From: Verrucomicrobiota bacterium
GTDB lineage: Bacteria; Verrucomicrobiota; Verrucomicrobiia; Opitutales; Opitutaceae
Length of the DNA: 47,066 nucleotides
Assembly (NCBI GenBank): GCA_023430565.1
Contig: JAEZAD010000229.1
Location: 1 to 47,066, forward strand
Reading direction: 5' to 3'
Shown piece by piece: positions 16,629 to 24,530 of this stretch. The notes beneath the pieces were generated by a model. It ran no database searches, was not told the DNA's origin, and saw nothing but the letters and a program-made list of their open reading frames with translations. Positions within the stretch are counted from its first letter, which is position 1. Each line of letters begins with the position of its first letter. The translations under genes were made by a program, and so were the position numbers.

Positions 16629-17531
16629 CTACTTGTCGAGGCCGTGGAGACGCTGGCGATAGCGGCTGGGGGATTCGCCGGCGATCTTGCGGAAGACGCG
16701 ATTGAACTGGGAGAGAGACTGGAACCCGGCCTCGTAGGCGGCCTCGCTGACGCGCTTATGGGGGTTGAGCAGGAGGTTTTTCACCTTCTCGACGCGGACG
16801 CGGGCGAGGTAGTCGGTGAACGTCATGCCGGTGGCCTTCTTGAACGTCTTGCAGAAGTAGAAGGCGCTCATGTTGACGGCCTGGGCGACCTGGCTGAGCG
16901 AGAGGTCCTCGGTCTGGTGTTCGTCGATGAAGCTGCGCGCGCGGGCGATGACGGGAGACTCGACGGCCTCCTGGCGGACGAGGAGCTGGTTGCTGAGCGA
17001 GGACAGGTGCTGCGCGAAGATCGTGAGGAGGCGGAGAATGGACTCGTATTGTTTTTTTGTGACAACACGCGTCTGGAAATACGCCTCCTCGAGACGTTTC
17101 ACGTCGACGGCGGCGCCCCATTTCAGGAGCTGGCGGGTGGTGCGGCGAAACTGCGCCTGGGTGGGCGAGTGCAGCATGATTTGTCCGGTCTGAAGGAAGG
17201 CGATGAGGTTTTCGCCAACGCGCACGGGGACGGCGGAATCGCAGAGTCCAGCGAAGCACTTGAGGGTCATCGGCTCCTGCTGCGAGAGCTCCTCGACCTG
17301 TTTCTGCTGTTGCAGGCACGCGGCGCACGAGCGGTTCGTCGCGGCCATGAGCATGCAGAAAGGATTTTCGTTGGGATCGCCGTGGTGGGGAAGATTGAAG
17401 GACTCCGTCGAACGAAGCGCGATCGGCAGGCCGGTCGTTTCACGAAACGCCGCCTCGTAGTCGCGATAGATCCGTGACTGCCGCAACTGGTCGACCATCG
17501 CGCGAGCGTCGGGGGCGACAGTGATTTCCAT
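16629..17531 (-). CDS. PocR ligand-binding domain AraC-family regulator
   Basis: 300 residues from the ATG at 17529-17531; a TTG three codons upstream is the alternative. The N-terminal half (about 15-165) matches the PocR sensory domain, with conserved cysteines in CAACLQQQKQ and LKCFAGLCDSAVPV, and GQIMLHSP. The C-terminal 100 residues form an AraC-type double helix-turn-helix (VAQAVNMSAFYFCKTFKKAT; VSEAAYEAGFQSLSQFNRVF). PocR domains sense small diols or related hydrocarbon derivatives in known cases. No propanediol genes are present here. The nearest candidates for control are the Gfo/Idh and isomerase genes on the same strand just upstream. An inverted repeat at 17618-17649 in front of the gene is a possible operator. 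Confidence 0.9.
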   Translation of the reverse strand: MEITVAPDARAMVDQLRQSRIYRDYEAAFRETTGLPIALRSTESFNLPHHGDPNENPFCMLMAATNRSCAACLQQQKQVEELSQQEPMTLKCFAGLCDSAVPVRVGENLIAFLQTGQIMLHSPTQAQFRRTTRQLLKWGAAVDVKRLEEAYFQTRVVTKKQYESILRLLTIFAQHLSSLSNQLLVRQEAVESPVIARARSFIDEHQTEDLSLSQVAQAVNMSAFYFCKTFKKATGMTFTDYLARVRVEKVKNLLLNPHKRVSEAAYEAGFQSLSQFNRVFRKIAGESPSRYRQRLHGLDK

Positions 17532-17617
17532 GGCGCGCAAATTACGCGTGGTATCAGGCCAAGCAATGACGAAGGGGTCGGGCCTGCGCTCAGAAGAGCA
17601 AACGTTGCGGATTAGTA

Positions 17618-17649
17618 GCGCGTTTTTTGATACGGGACAAGAAACGCGC
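17618..17649. promoter_or_regulatory. Perfect 8-bp inverted repeat upstream of the PocR-AraC gene
   Basis: GCGCGTTT (17618-17625) and AAACGCGC (17642-17649) are separated by 16 nt. It lies between the oxidoreductase stop and the regulator start, both minus strand. It could be an operator or a stem that ends the upstream transcript; no T-run follows, so termination is less likely. Confidence 0.35.
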
Positions 17650-17728
17650 GGGGGCGGCCGGGGCGGCGGGCGGCGTCACGGAATGTGACGGAGGAGCGGA
17701 GGCGGAGGGAAAGCGGGAAAGAAGATAC

Positions 17729-17750
17729 GCGGTGGGGGTGCCGCGCCTCC
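17729..17750. repeat. GCGGTGGGG-type palindromic repeat, copy 2
   Basis: GCGGTGGGGGTGCCGCGCCT lies 11 nt past the 3' end of the Gfo/Idh gene. It shares the GCGCCTCC tail with the other copies. Confidence 0.75.
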
Positions 17751-17760
17751 CTTTCGTGTG

Positions 17761-18819
17761 TTACTTGATGCGGACCTCGCGGCCGGTTTTCGCGGAGGTG
17801 TAGATGGCGTCGAGGATCTTCTGCACGGCGAGCGATTCCTCGGGTTTCACGTAGGGCTGTTCCTTGCCGAGGAGGACGTCGATGAAGTGCGACATGCGGT
17901 TGGGATTCACGAGCGTGGTGGTGGTCGCGACGCTCTCGGTGGCGTAGCCGTGCTCGGTTTTGCGGAAGAGCTGGAGATTCGGCATGAGCGCGCCGGCTTC
18001 GGTGCCGAAGAGTTGGGTGCCGTTGAAATCGGCGAATGGCTGGTGCGCGGCCCAGGAGGTTTCGAGGAGCACGGTGCGGCCGCTGCGGAGTTTGATGAGG
18101 GCGACGGACATGTCCTCGACGTCGAACGGGCGGCCGGGCGCGATCTCGCTCTTGCCCCAGGTGCTTTCGCCGAGGCCGCGCGGGCCGAATTTGGCGTAGG
18201 TCTGGCCGCTGACGGCGACGGCGTCGAATTCGCCGAGCAGATACAGGCAGCGGTCGAGGGCGTGGACGCCGATGTCGTAGGTGCTGCCGCCGCCGGCGAA
18301 CTTCGATTGGGTGAACCACGAGCCGATGCGCGGGATGCCGCCGCGGCGGGTCCAGGCGGTTTTGGCGTGATACACTTCGCCGAGGACGCCTTTCAGGACG
18401 AGTTGCTTGAGGGTCTGCACATCCGGGCTGAAGCGGTTGTTCTGGCCGACCATGAGGAGCCGGCGGCGTTTGCGGGCGGCGACGAGGAGTTTCTCGGCGT
18501 CGCGGGCATTGGTCGCCATCGGCTTGTCGAGCATGACGTGCTTGCCGGCTTGCAGGGCGGCGAGGGCGACGGGGGCGTGGAGATAGTTGGGCAGCGCGAT
18601 CGAGACGATGTCGATGTCGGCGCGGGCGATGATTTCGCGGTAGTCGGTGGAGACGATGGGAACGCCGTGCAGCTCGGCGGCGGCGCGGGCGCGCTCGAGG
18701 GAGGTGTCGGCGACGGCCGCGAGTCGTGCGGCGGGGTGCGACTTGAACGAGCTGAGATGATCGAGGCCGATGGCACCGGTGCCGAGGACGGCGACGTTGA
18801 AAGACGATTTGGCGGGCAT
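17761..18819 (-). CDS. Gfo/Idh/MocA family oxidoreductase
   Basis: 352 residues from the ATG at 18817-18819; the longer frame adds 16 residues encoded by a repeat-bearing spacer. The N-terminal Rossmann fold has VAVLGTGAIG for NAD(P) binding. The family motif DKPMATN (counterpart of EKP) follows HVMLDKP and carries the likely active-site lysine. GGGSTYDIGVHALDRCLYLL holds the D-x3-H pair typical of the second domain. The family oxidises sugars, inositols or related alcohols. A sugar-phosphate isomerase-like gene lies upstream on the same strand, a common pair in inositol and sugar pathways. Substrate is unknown. Confidence 0.92.
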   Translation of the reverse strand: MPAKSSFNVAVLGTGAIGLDHLSSFKSHPAARLAAVADTSLERARAAAELHGVPIVSTDYREIIARADIDIVSIALPNYLHAPVALAALQAGKHVMLDKPMATNARDAEKLLVAARKRRRLLMVGQNNRFSPDVQTLKQLVLKGVLGEVYHAKTAWTRRGGIPRIGSWFTQSKFAGGGSTYDIGVHALDRCLYLLGEFDAVAVSGQTYAKFGPRGLGESTWGKSEIAPGRPFDVEDMSVALIKLRSGRTVLLETSWAAHQPFADFNGTQLFGTEAGALMPNLQLFRKTEHGYATESVATTTTLVNPNRMSHFIDVLLGKEQPYVKPEESLAVQKILDAIYTSAKTGREVRIK

Positions 18820-18867
18820 GAGAGAGGGAAAGGACGGATCGTAGAGTGCCGAGTGGCGGACGCACAC

Positions 18868-18896
18868 CTGGATTCTTCGCTTCGCTCAGAATGACA
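18868..18896. repeat. Dispersed repeat, copy 2
   Basis: Identical over 29 nt to 12248-12276 and 28359-28387. It lies in the 119-bp spacer between the isomerase-like gene and the Gfo/Idh gene. Confidence 0.9.
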
Positions 18897-18938
18897 GGTT
18901 CTTTAAAGCCGCCGGGGAAAGACCGCGGGCGGAGAAAA

Positions 18939-19676
18939 TCAGGCTTTGCTCCAGCGCTTGAGTTGCTCGAGGCAGAGGCGGACGGACTCGAGGGGCGCGT
19001 GATTATATTTCTCCTGTTCGACGACATACCACTCGGCGGCGCCGATGGATTCCACGGCGGCGAAGACGCGAGAGAAGTCGACGGGGCCGCCGCCGAGTTC
19101 GGTCTCGTCCTTCAGGTGGACGAGTTTCACGCGTGCGCCCTGATCGCGGAGGAATTTTTCCGGCGAGTAGCCGGCGGCGTGAACCCAGTAGACGTCGACT
19201 TCGGCGGCGAGATTGCGGGGTTGTGAAGCGGCCAGGAGCCAGTCGAAGACGGGGCGGCCTTCGAGGAGTTGGAATTCGCCGGCGTGGTTGTGGAAGCTGA
19301 GTTGCAGGCCGGCGGCGCGGATCCGGGCGCCGAAGGTGTCGAGCTCGGCGGCGATTTTTTCGACGGCGGCAACGGAGGAGAATTCGGCGGGTGGCCAGTG
19401 GGGGACGATGAGATGGCGCGTGCGAAGGAGTTGCGCGTCGGCGATGGTCTGCGCGAGATCGGCGCGAAGCGCGGCGATGCCGACGTGCATGCCGGAGACG
19501 ACGAGGTTGGCATTGGCGAGGGCGGCGCGGGCGCCGGCGGCATCGAGGTTGCCGAAGCCGGCGAGTTCGACGGCGGAGTAGCCGATGCGGCCGATTTCGG
19601 CGACGGTGCCGGCGAAGTCGCGGCGCATGTCGTCGCGCACGGACCAGAGTTGGAGGGAGACGGGAATGGGGTTCAC
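18939..19676 (-). CDS. Sugar phosphate isomerase/epimerase family protein (AP-endonuclease 2-like TIM barrel)
   Basis: 245 residues from a GTG at 19674-19676; no ATG is well placed. The start VSLQLWSVRDDM with later SAVELAGF, LSFHNHAGEF, AAEVDVYWVHAAG and VKLVHLKDE matches the xylose-isomerase-like TIM barrel family (PF01261), with the His/Glu/Asp metal ligands spread over the strand ends. The family includes inosose dehydratases, tagatose and xylulose epimerases and many uncharacterised enzymes. Pairing with the downstream Gfo/Idh oxidoreductase suggests a shared route for a sugar or inositol derivative. No signal peptide is present, so it is cytoplasmic. Confidence 0.9.
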   Translation of the reverse strand: MNPIPVSLQLWSVRDDMRRDFAGTVAEIGRIGYSAVELAGFGNLDAAGARAALANANLVVSGMHVGIAALRADLAQTIADAQLLRTRHLIVPHWPPAEFSSVAAVEKIAAELDTFGARIRAAGLQLSFHNHAGEFQLLEGRPVFDWLLAASQPRNLAAEVDVYWVHAAGYSPEKFLRDQGARVKLVHLKDETELGGGPVDFSRVFAAVESIGAAEWYVVEQEKYNHAPLESVRLCLEQLKRWSKA

Positions 19677-19730
19677 GCGAGGTCAACGTTGGCGCGGTGA
19701 GCGCGGGGGACGCAAACGAAGTTTCGGGGG

Positions 19731-19890
19731 TGAGTGAGTTGCCGCGTTGAGCGAGAGGCTGCGCGATCGGGAAGCGTCCACTCGCTCACCCCGACAGGTG
19801 GGGGCAGGCTGCTCAGAGCTACGAAGGCGTCCACTCGCTCACGCTCGTAGCTACGTGGTGGGAACCGCCCGGTGGGGGCACCGCGCCTCC
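19731..19890. repeat. Composite repeat island
   Basis: Within 160 bp, GCGTCCACTCGCTCAC occurs twice (19774-19789 and 19827-19842). An inverted pair AGCTACGA/TCGTAGCT (19817-19824, 19845-19852) frames the second copy. Copy 3 of the palindromic element (CGGTGGGGGCACCGCGCCTC) lies at 19870-19890. No gene is visible in this spacer. Confidence 0.8.
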
Positions 19891-19904
19891 ATCGGGTGGA
19901 GCGG

Positions 19905-21272
19905 CTAGAGTTGGGAGCGGAAGAGGCCGCAGAACTTGTCGGCGAGCTTTATATAGAAGGGGCGCGCCCGGTGTTCCTCGAGGGTGTAGCGGGTGGAGAC
20001 GGCGAGATCCTGTTCGAACATGCGAAGATGGCGGCGAGCGAGCGTGGGATCGATGACGTTGAGCGAAATCTCGTCGTTGATGCTGAAGGAGCGGTTGTCG
20101 AAGTTGACGGAGCCGACGGTCACGAAGGTGTCGTCCACGGCCATGGTTTTGCTGTGCAGCATGGCGGGCTGGTAGAGATACAGTTCGACGCCGGCGGCGA
20201 GGAGCTGGTCCCACCGGGAGCGGGCGGCGGCGCGGCCGAAACGAGAATCGTTGATGGCGGGGACGATGACGCGCACGTGCACGCCGCGCTGGCGGGCTTC
20301 GAGGAGCATTTGAACGGCGTAGTCGTCGGGGATGAAGTAGGCGTGCTCGATGTCGATCGAGCGGCGGGCGGAGGCGATCGCGAGCATGTAGGACATGCGG
20401 GCGGACTGGGCGCCTTCGCCGGGGCCGCTTTGGAAGGACTGGGCGACGGTGTCGCCGGCGCGTTCGAACTTGGGGAAATACGATTCGCCGAGGAGGAGAT
20501 GGCCGGTGGTCTGGAGCCAGTTGCTTGCGAAGATGGCCTGCATCTGGCGAACGGCGGGGCCTTCGACGCGCACCTGTGTTTCGCGCCAGCGGTCGGGCGA
20601 GTCGGCGTTGCCGAGCCATTTGTCGTCGATGCACATGCCGCCGGTGAAGCCGATGCGGCCGTCGACGACGAGGATCTTGCGGTGGGTGCGGTGATTGATG
20701 TTGGGCTTGATTTCCCACCAGTGCTGGCGGCCGTATTTGTAGAGCTCGACGCCGGCGGCGCGGAGGCGGTCGCGATCTTCATCGCGGAATTTGAGCGTGC
20801 CCATGCCGTCGAGGAGCACGTGGACCTTCACGCCGGCCCGGGCGCGTTCGGTGAGCGCTTCGATGAAGCGATCGCTGATTTTTCCGGGCGCCCAGATGTA
20901 GGTTTCGAGTGTGATGGATTTTTCCGCCTCGCGGATGGCGCGAAGCATCGGGGGGAAGAAACCGTCGCCGTTGAGGAGGAGTTCGACGTCGTTGCCCGGT
21001 GTGAATTCGGCGCCGAGGAGCGGGCCGAGGGTGGCGGTGAACTCGGGGTCGGCGGGTCCGTAGTGGAGGCGGACGGGTTCTTCGAGGATGCGCGCGGAGG
21101 TATACCAGAAATACGCGGCGAGCATCATCGCGAGGCCGAGGACGACGAAGGACCAATGCCAGCCGAGCTCGTTGCGGTGGCTGCGGGGCGGACGGGACTT
21201 GAAGACGGCGGGGGCGCGGGACCGCAGCTGCGCGAATTTTTTCGAAAGCGGGGACATCGGGGAAACACGCAT
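19905..21272 (-). CDS. Phospholipase D / cardiolipin synthase family protein
   Basis: 455 residues from the ATG at 21270-21272; an ATG five codons later (21257) is equally possible and gives MSPLSKKFAQ. One N-terminal transmembrane segment (HWSFVVLGLAMMLAAYFWY) anchors it in the membrane. Two PLD motifs are intact: HRKILVVDGRIGFTGG and HSKTMAVDDTFVTVGSVN, each with H-x-K-x4-D. The order and the final NFDNRSF...NDE block are typical of bacterial cardiolipin synthases, which make cardiolipin from phosphatidylglycerol. A broader transphosphatidylase role cannot be excluded. It is divergent from the VTT/PGPGW pair, with about 180 bp between them. Confidence 0.9.
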   Translation of the reverse strand: MRVSPMSPLSKKFAQLRSRAPAVFKSRPPRSHRNELGWHWSFVVLGLAMMLAAYFWYTSARILEEPVRLHYGPADPEFTATLGPLLGAEFTPGNDVELLLNGDGFFPPMLRAIREAEKSITLETYIWAPGKISDRFIEALTERARAGVKVHVLLDGMGTLKFRDEDRDRLRAAGVELYKYGRQHWWEIKPNINHRTHRKILVVDGRIGFTGGMCIDDKWLGNADSPDRWRETQVRVEGPAVRQMQAIFASNWLQTTGHLLLGESYFPKFERAGDTVAQSFQSGPGEGAQSARMSYMLAIASARRSIDIEHAYFIPDDYAVQMLLEARQRGVHVRVIVPAINDSRFGRAAARSRWDQLLAAGVELYLYQPAMLHSKTMAVDDTFVTVGSVNFDNRSFSINDEISLNVIDPTLARRHLRMFEQDLAVSTRYTLEEHRARPFYIKLADKFCGLFRSQL

Positions 21273-21451
21273 GCCGCAGAGGTTTCGGCGAGACGCGGGC
21301 CGCACAGGACAGACGCGGCGGGGCGCGGTTCCTCGCGCGGAGGGCTAGGGGAGGGGACGGAGTAAGAACGGGCGTAGCGATCGGCAACGCGGGCGTTCGA
21401 GTGGGGGCGGGCGTCACTAGAGGCAATGTCGCGTGTCTACGGTCGCACCCC

Positions 21452-22153
21452 ATGAAACGCGAAACCTCGAAACGAAGCTGGTGGTTGCTGGCGGCGCTGG
21501 CGTTGGTCGCGGTGGGTGTCGTCGCCGTGGTTTGGATACGCGGCGACTTCGACTGGCGGGAGATCACGACGCGGATCACGGCGTTCGACGGGGCGGTGGT
21601 TTTCGCGCTGATGGCGACGCTGCCGATCGTCGGATTCTCGGTGTCGATCACGTATCTGGTGGCGGGGTTGAAGTTCGGGCCGGTGCTGGGCGGCGTGGCG
21701 GTGGCGGGAGCGACGGCGGTGCATCTGCTCGCGACGTATTGGATTTGCCAGACGGTGTTGCGCGGGCCGATTGAGCGATTGCTGAAACGGCGCGGGCACG
21801 CGCTCCCGCACGTGCCGGAAGGCGAAAACATCTCGGTGGCGGCGATGGCGGTGCTGGTGCCGGGCCTGCCGTATTTCGCGCGCAACACGCTCCTGGCGCT
21901 CACGGATGTGCCGTTGCGGATTTATTTCTGGATCTGCCTGCCGCTCTACGTGGCGCGCTCGTATGTGACGATTCTCCTCGGCGATCTGGGGATGGAGCCG
22001 GACCGGCGGACCTTCGCGATCCTCGCGACGGTGTATGTGGTGAAACTTTCGGTCTGCGCGTATCTGATCTGGCGGATACGGCGGCGCATCAAGCAGGCCA
22101 AGCGGGCTGCGGGCCAGAACCCGCGGATGGAAACAGGGTCTGCATCGTCGTGA
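21452..22153 (+). CDS. VTT/DedA-like (TVP38/TMEM64 family) membrane protein
   Basis: 233 residues from the ATG at 21452; the upstream extension has no coding features. A basic start (MKRETSKRSWW) is followed by about five or six hydrophobic segments and the VTT-type core (GLKFGPVLGGVAVAGATAVH, FARNTLLALTDVPLRIYFW). The C-terminus is cytoplasmic and basic. VTT-domain proteins act as lipid scramblases or undecaprenyl/phosphatidylethanolamine carriers in characterised cases; the role here is inferred from the family only. It overlaps the next gene by 4 nt (GTGA) and is divergent from a cardiolipin synthase, so a phospholipid link is plausible. Confidence 0.82.
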   Translation: MKRETSKRSWWLLAALALVAVGVVAVVWIRGDFDWREITTRITAFDGAVVFALMATLPIVGFSVSITYLVAGLKFGPVLGGVAVAGATAVHLLATYWICQTVLRGPIERLLKRRGHALPHVPEGENISVAAMAVLVPGLPYFARNTLLALTDVPLRIYFWICLPLYVARSYVTILLGDLGMEPDRRTFAILATVYVVKLSVCAYLIWRIRRRIKQAKRAAGQNPRMETGSASS

Positions 22154-22560
22154 ACCTGAGGCTCAAACGGCAATGGGACGTGTTGAAGCGCGGCCAGCCC
22201 GGGCGGCGGTTTGTGGAGCGTTATCGCACGGCGCAGCGGAAGGAAAACCGGCCGACGCTGGTGACGCGGATTGTGCGGTTCACGGTTGCGACGCTCGCGA
22301 TTGCGCTGGGGCTGGTTTTTGCGGTGATCCCGGGCCCGGCGATTTTATTTTTCGCGCTGGCCGGGGCGTTGCTGGCGTCGGAGTCGGAGGTGGTGGCGCG
22401 GTTTCTCGACTGGAGCGAGGTGAAGATTCGCGCGGTGGTGCGTTGGGCGAAGCGGATCTGGAAGCGACTGCCGATGGCGGGAAAAGTGGCGGTGGTGATC
22501 GTCGGCGCGGCGGGCAGCGCCGGGGTGACGCTGGTGAGCTATCGCATGTTCACGGGTTGA
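22150..22560 (+). CDS. PGPGW-family putative transmembrane protein
   Basis: 136 residues from a GTG at 22150 that overlaps the stop of the VTT gene, indicating translational coupling. The hydrophobic segment GLVFAVIPGPAILFFALAGA matches the PF09656-type (PGPGW) membrane family, with the W replaced here by a later residue. A second hydrophobic stretch is near the C-terminus (VAVVIVGAAGSAGVTLV). The N-terminus is strongly basic and amphipathic. Function is unknown in the family. It ends 13 nt before a convergent glycosidase gene. Confidence 0.75.
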   Translation: MNLRLKRQWDVLKRGQPGRRFVERYRTAQRKENRPTLVTRIVRFTVATLAIALGLVFAVIPGPAILFFALAGALLASESEVVARFLDWSEVKIRAVVRWAKRIWKRLPMAGKVAVVIVGAAGSAGVTLVSYRMFTG

Positions 22561-22573
22561 GCGAGTGCGGCGG

Positions 22574-24466
22574 TCAATTCGACTGGAACGTGGTGAAGCT
22601 GCGCGCGGGGAGGGTGAGCGAAGACGGCAGGGGCGCGGCGGGCGATTCGACGAAGCCGTCGGATTCGGTCGTGATGGCGGTGCGATAGGAGCCGGGCGGA
22701 AGACCTTCGAGCGTGGCGGTGCGGGCCGGGCCGAGATTGAGGACGTGGATGGTGAGCTTCTCGTCCTTCGCGAAGGCGGTGACGAGGACGTCGGGTTGAT
22801 CGCTGTCGGAACCGACGATCTCGCTCTGGAGCGGAGCGAGCGCGCCGAAGTGTTTCATGAGGTGGAAGCGGCCGGTGGGTTCGACCGTGCCGTCGTCGCG
22901 AACGCGGAGGAGACCGTAGTCGTCGGTGTATTCCCAAAACAGCAGGGATTGGGGGCGGGCGTGGCGGAGGAGTTCGTGATACTGCTTCATCTCGCGCAGG
23001 CCGTAGGCGTAGCTGTCGAACATGCGATTGCGCCATGAGCTGGGATCGACACCGGCTTCGCCGACGAGCAGAGGGCGGCCGAGCCAGCGGGCGGCTTCGC
23101 CCCAGGCGCGGTATTGTTCGGGCGAGCCGTTGCCCCAGCTGTGGAAGGAGAGGGCGCCGACGTAGTTCATGGCCTCGGAATCGGCGGCGGTGGGAAGGAT
23201 GTAGCGATGCGTGTCGCGGGGATTGGCGGTGTCGCCGAGGAGGAGTTTGGTTTTCAGGCCGAGCGAGGCGAGGTGGGCGCCGATGCGTTTGATGGCGTCG
23301 CGGTGTTCGGTGGCGGTGAAGCCGATGTCGACGCCGAGGTCGGGCTCGTTGAATGAAAACAGGTCAGCCTCGGCGCCGTATTCGTTTTTCAAATGCAGAA
23401 GGTAACTGCCGATGAGCTCGAGAAACTCGGGCCAGCGATCGGCGGCGATCTTGCGGTTGAAAGAGCCGGGAGCCTTGCGGTGGGGATCGGCGTAGTAGCG
23501 CTCGGGCAGGCGCCAGAGGCTGATGGCCCAGGGAATGCCCAGGCGATGGGCGCGCTGGATGAGTTCGAAGTCGCGGCGCAGCTGCGGGCCGGGGTGGGCG
23601 CGTTCGCGGTCCCAGAGGGACCCTTTCAATTCGAAACGGGCCCAGCCGTGCCGGAAGTTTTCGAGGAGAAAATCGGCGGAGCGCGTCTGGGTGCCGAAGC
23701 AGAAGTTGCCGCCGAAGCCGGCGAAGTTTTGCCGAACGTCGAAGCGGTCGACGACGAGGCGGGCGGCGGGCGCGGAGGCGCGGCCGGTGAGTTGAAGTTC
23801 GAGGCCGAGCGTGTGCGTGGTGTCGTGGGGCCAGGGGCCGGCGGCGAGCTGAATGCGCACGCGGCACCAACGGCCGTCGTTGTCCCAGTGATCGGAGACG
23901 GTGACGGTGCGGGCGCGATCGAGAGCAAGCCGGAGCCGCCAGTTTTGCGCGGCGTCGGTGAACACGAGCTGATCGGTGGTCTCTCGCACGGCTTCGAAAC
24001 GCTCCGCGCCGATGCGCGTGGGGCCGCCGGGAAAGCCGACGAGTTCGCCGCCGGCGAAATGGGCGCGAGGAACATCGAGCACGAAGTCGACCGAGACGAC
24101 GTCGAGTGGGGATTGGCGTTGATGGGCAGGATCGCCGGCGGTGACGGAACCGGTGAGGGCGAGAGCGCCGGCGGATTCGTTCCACGCGACGTCGAAGCGG
24201 GCCTGGGCGGAGTTGGGAAATGTGGCGGAGCCGCGCCAGTGGAGTTGAAGGTCTTCGCGGGAAATCGGCGAACGCTGGTCGTGCGGCTGGAGCGAGGCGT
24301 GAAGATCGTGGCCGAAGTCGACGGCGAACTCGCCGCGAACGGGAAGCTCGAGACCGTCGTGAAGGAGCGCGGTGAGGGCGCCGGCGCTGTTGTAGGTGGC
24401 GCGTTCGATGGCAGGCAGGGCTGCGGGGAGAAACGCGGCGAAAACGAGAATCGCGAAACGGAGCAT
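22574..24466 (-). CDS. Secreted clan GH-A glycoside hydrolase (GH30/GH39-like)
   Basis: 630 residues from the ATG at 24464-24466, giving the signal peptide MLRFAILVFAAFLPAALPA. The first ~220 residues form a beta-rich domain. A TIM-barrel domain follows (FAGFGGNFCFG onward) with FSFNEPDLG, where the Glu after Asn is the likely acid/base, and LLVGEAGVD, where the Glu is the likely nucleophile. A C-terminal beta domain (VLVTAFAKDEKLTIHVLNLG to LPARSFTTFQ) is like that of GH30/GH39 enzymes. It is exported and probably cleaves a beta-linked polysaccharide or glycoside. The exact family and substrate need a profile search. It lies 64 bp downstream of the hybrid kinase on the same strand. Confidence 0.7.
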   Translation of the reverse strand: MLRFAILVFAAFLPAALPAIERATYNSAGALTALLHDGLELPVRGEFAVDFGHDLHASLQPHDQRSPISREDLQLHWRGSATFPNSAQARFDVAWNESAGALALTGSVTAGDPAHQRQSPLDVVSVDFVLDVPRAHFAGGELVGFPGGPTRIGAERFEAVRETTDQLVFTDAAQNWRLRLALDRARTVTVSDHWDNDGRWCRVRIQLAAGPWPHDTTHTLGLELQLTGRASAPAARLVVDRFDVRQNFAGFGGNFCFGTQTRSADFLLENFRHGWARFELKGSLWDRERAHPGPQLRRDFELIQRAHRLGIPWAISLWRLPERYYADPHRKAPGSFNRKIAADRWPEFLELIGSYLLHLKNEYGAEADLFSFNEPDLGVDIGFTATEHRDAIKRIGAHLASLGLKTKLLLGDTANPRDTHRYILPTAADSEAMNYVGALSFHSWGNGSPEQYRAWGEAARWLGRPLLVGEAGVDPSSWRNRMFDSYAYGLREMKQYHELLRHARPQSLLFWEYTDDYGLLRVRDDGTVEPTGRFHLMKHFGALAPLQSEIVGSDSDQPDVLVTAFAKDEKLTIHVLNLGPARTATLEGLPPGSYRTAITTESDGFVESPAAPLPSSLTLPARSFTTFQSN

Positions 24467-24530
24467 CGATGGTGAGACGCAGCGCGGCCCGGGCCGGTGC
24501 GCGAATTGCTGCGCGTTTCTTGGCGGGTCG

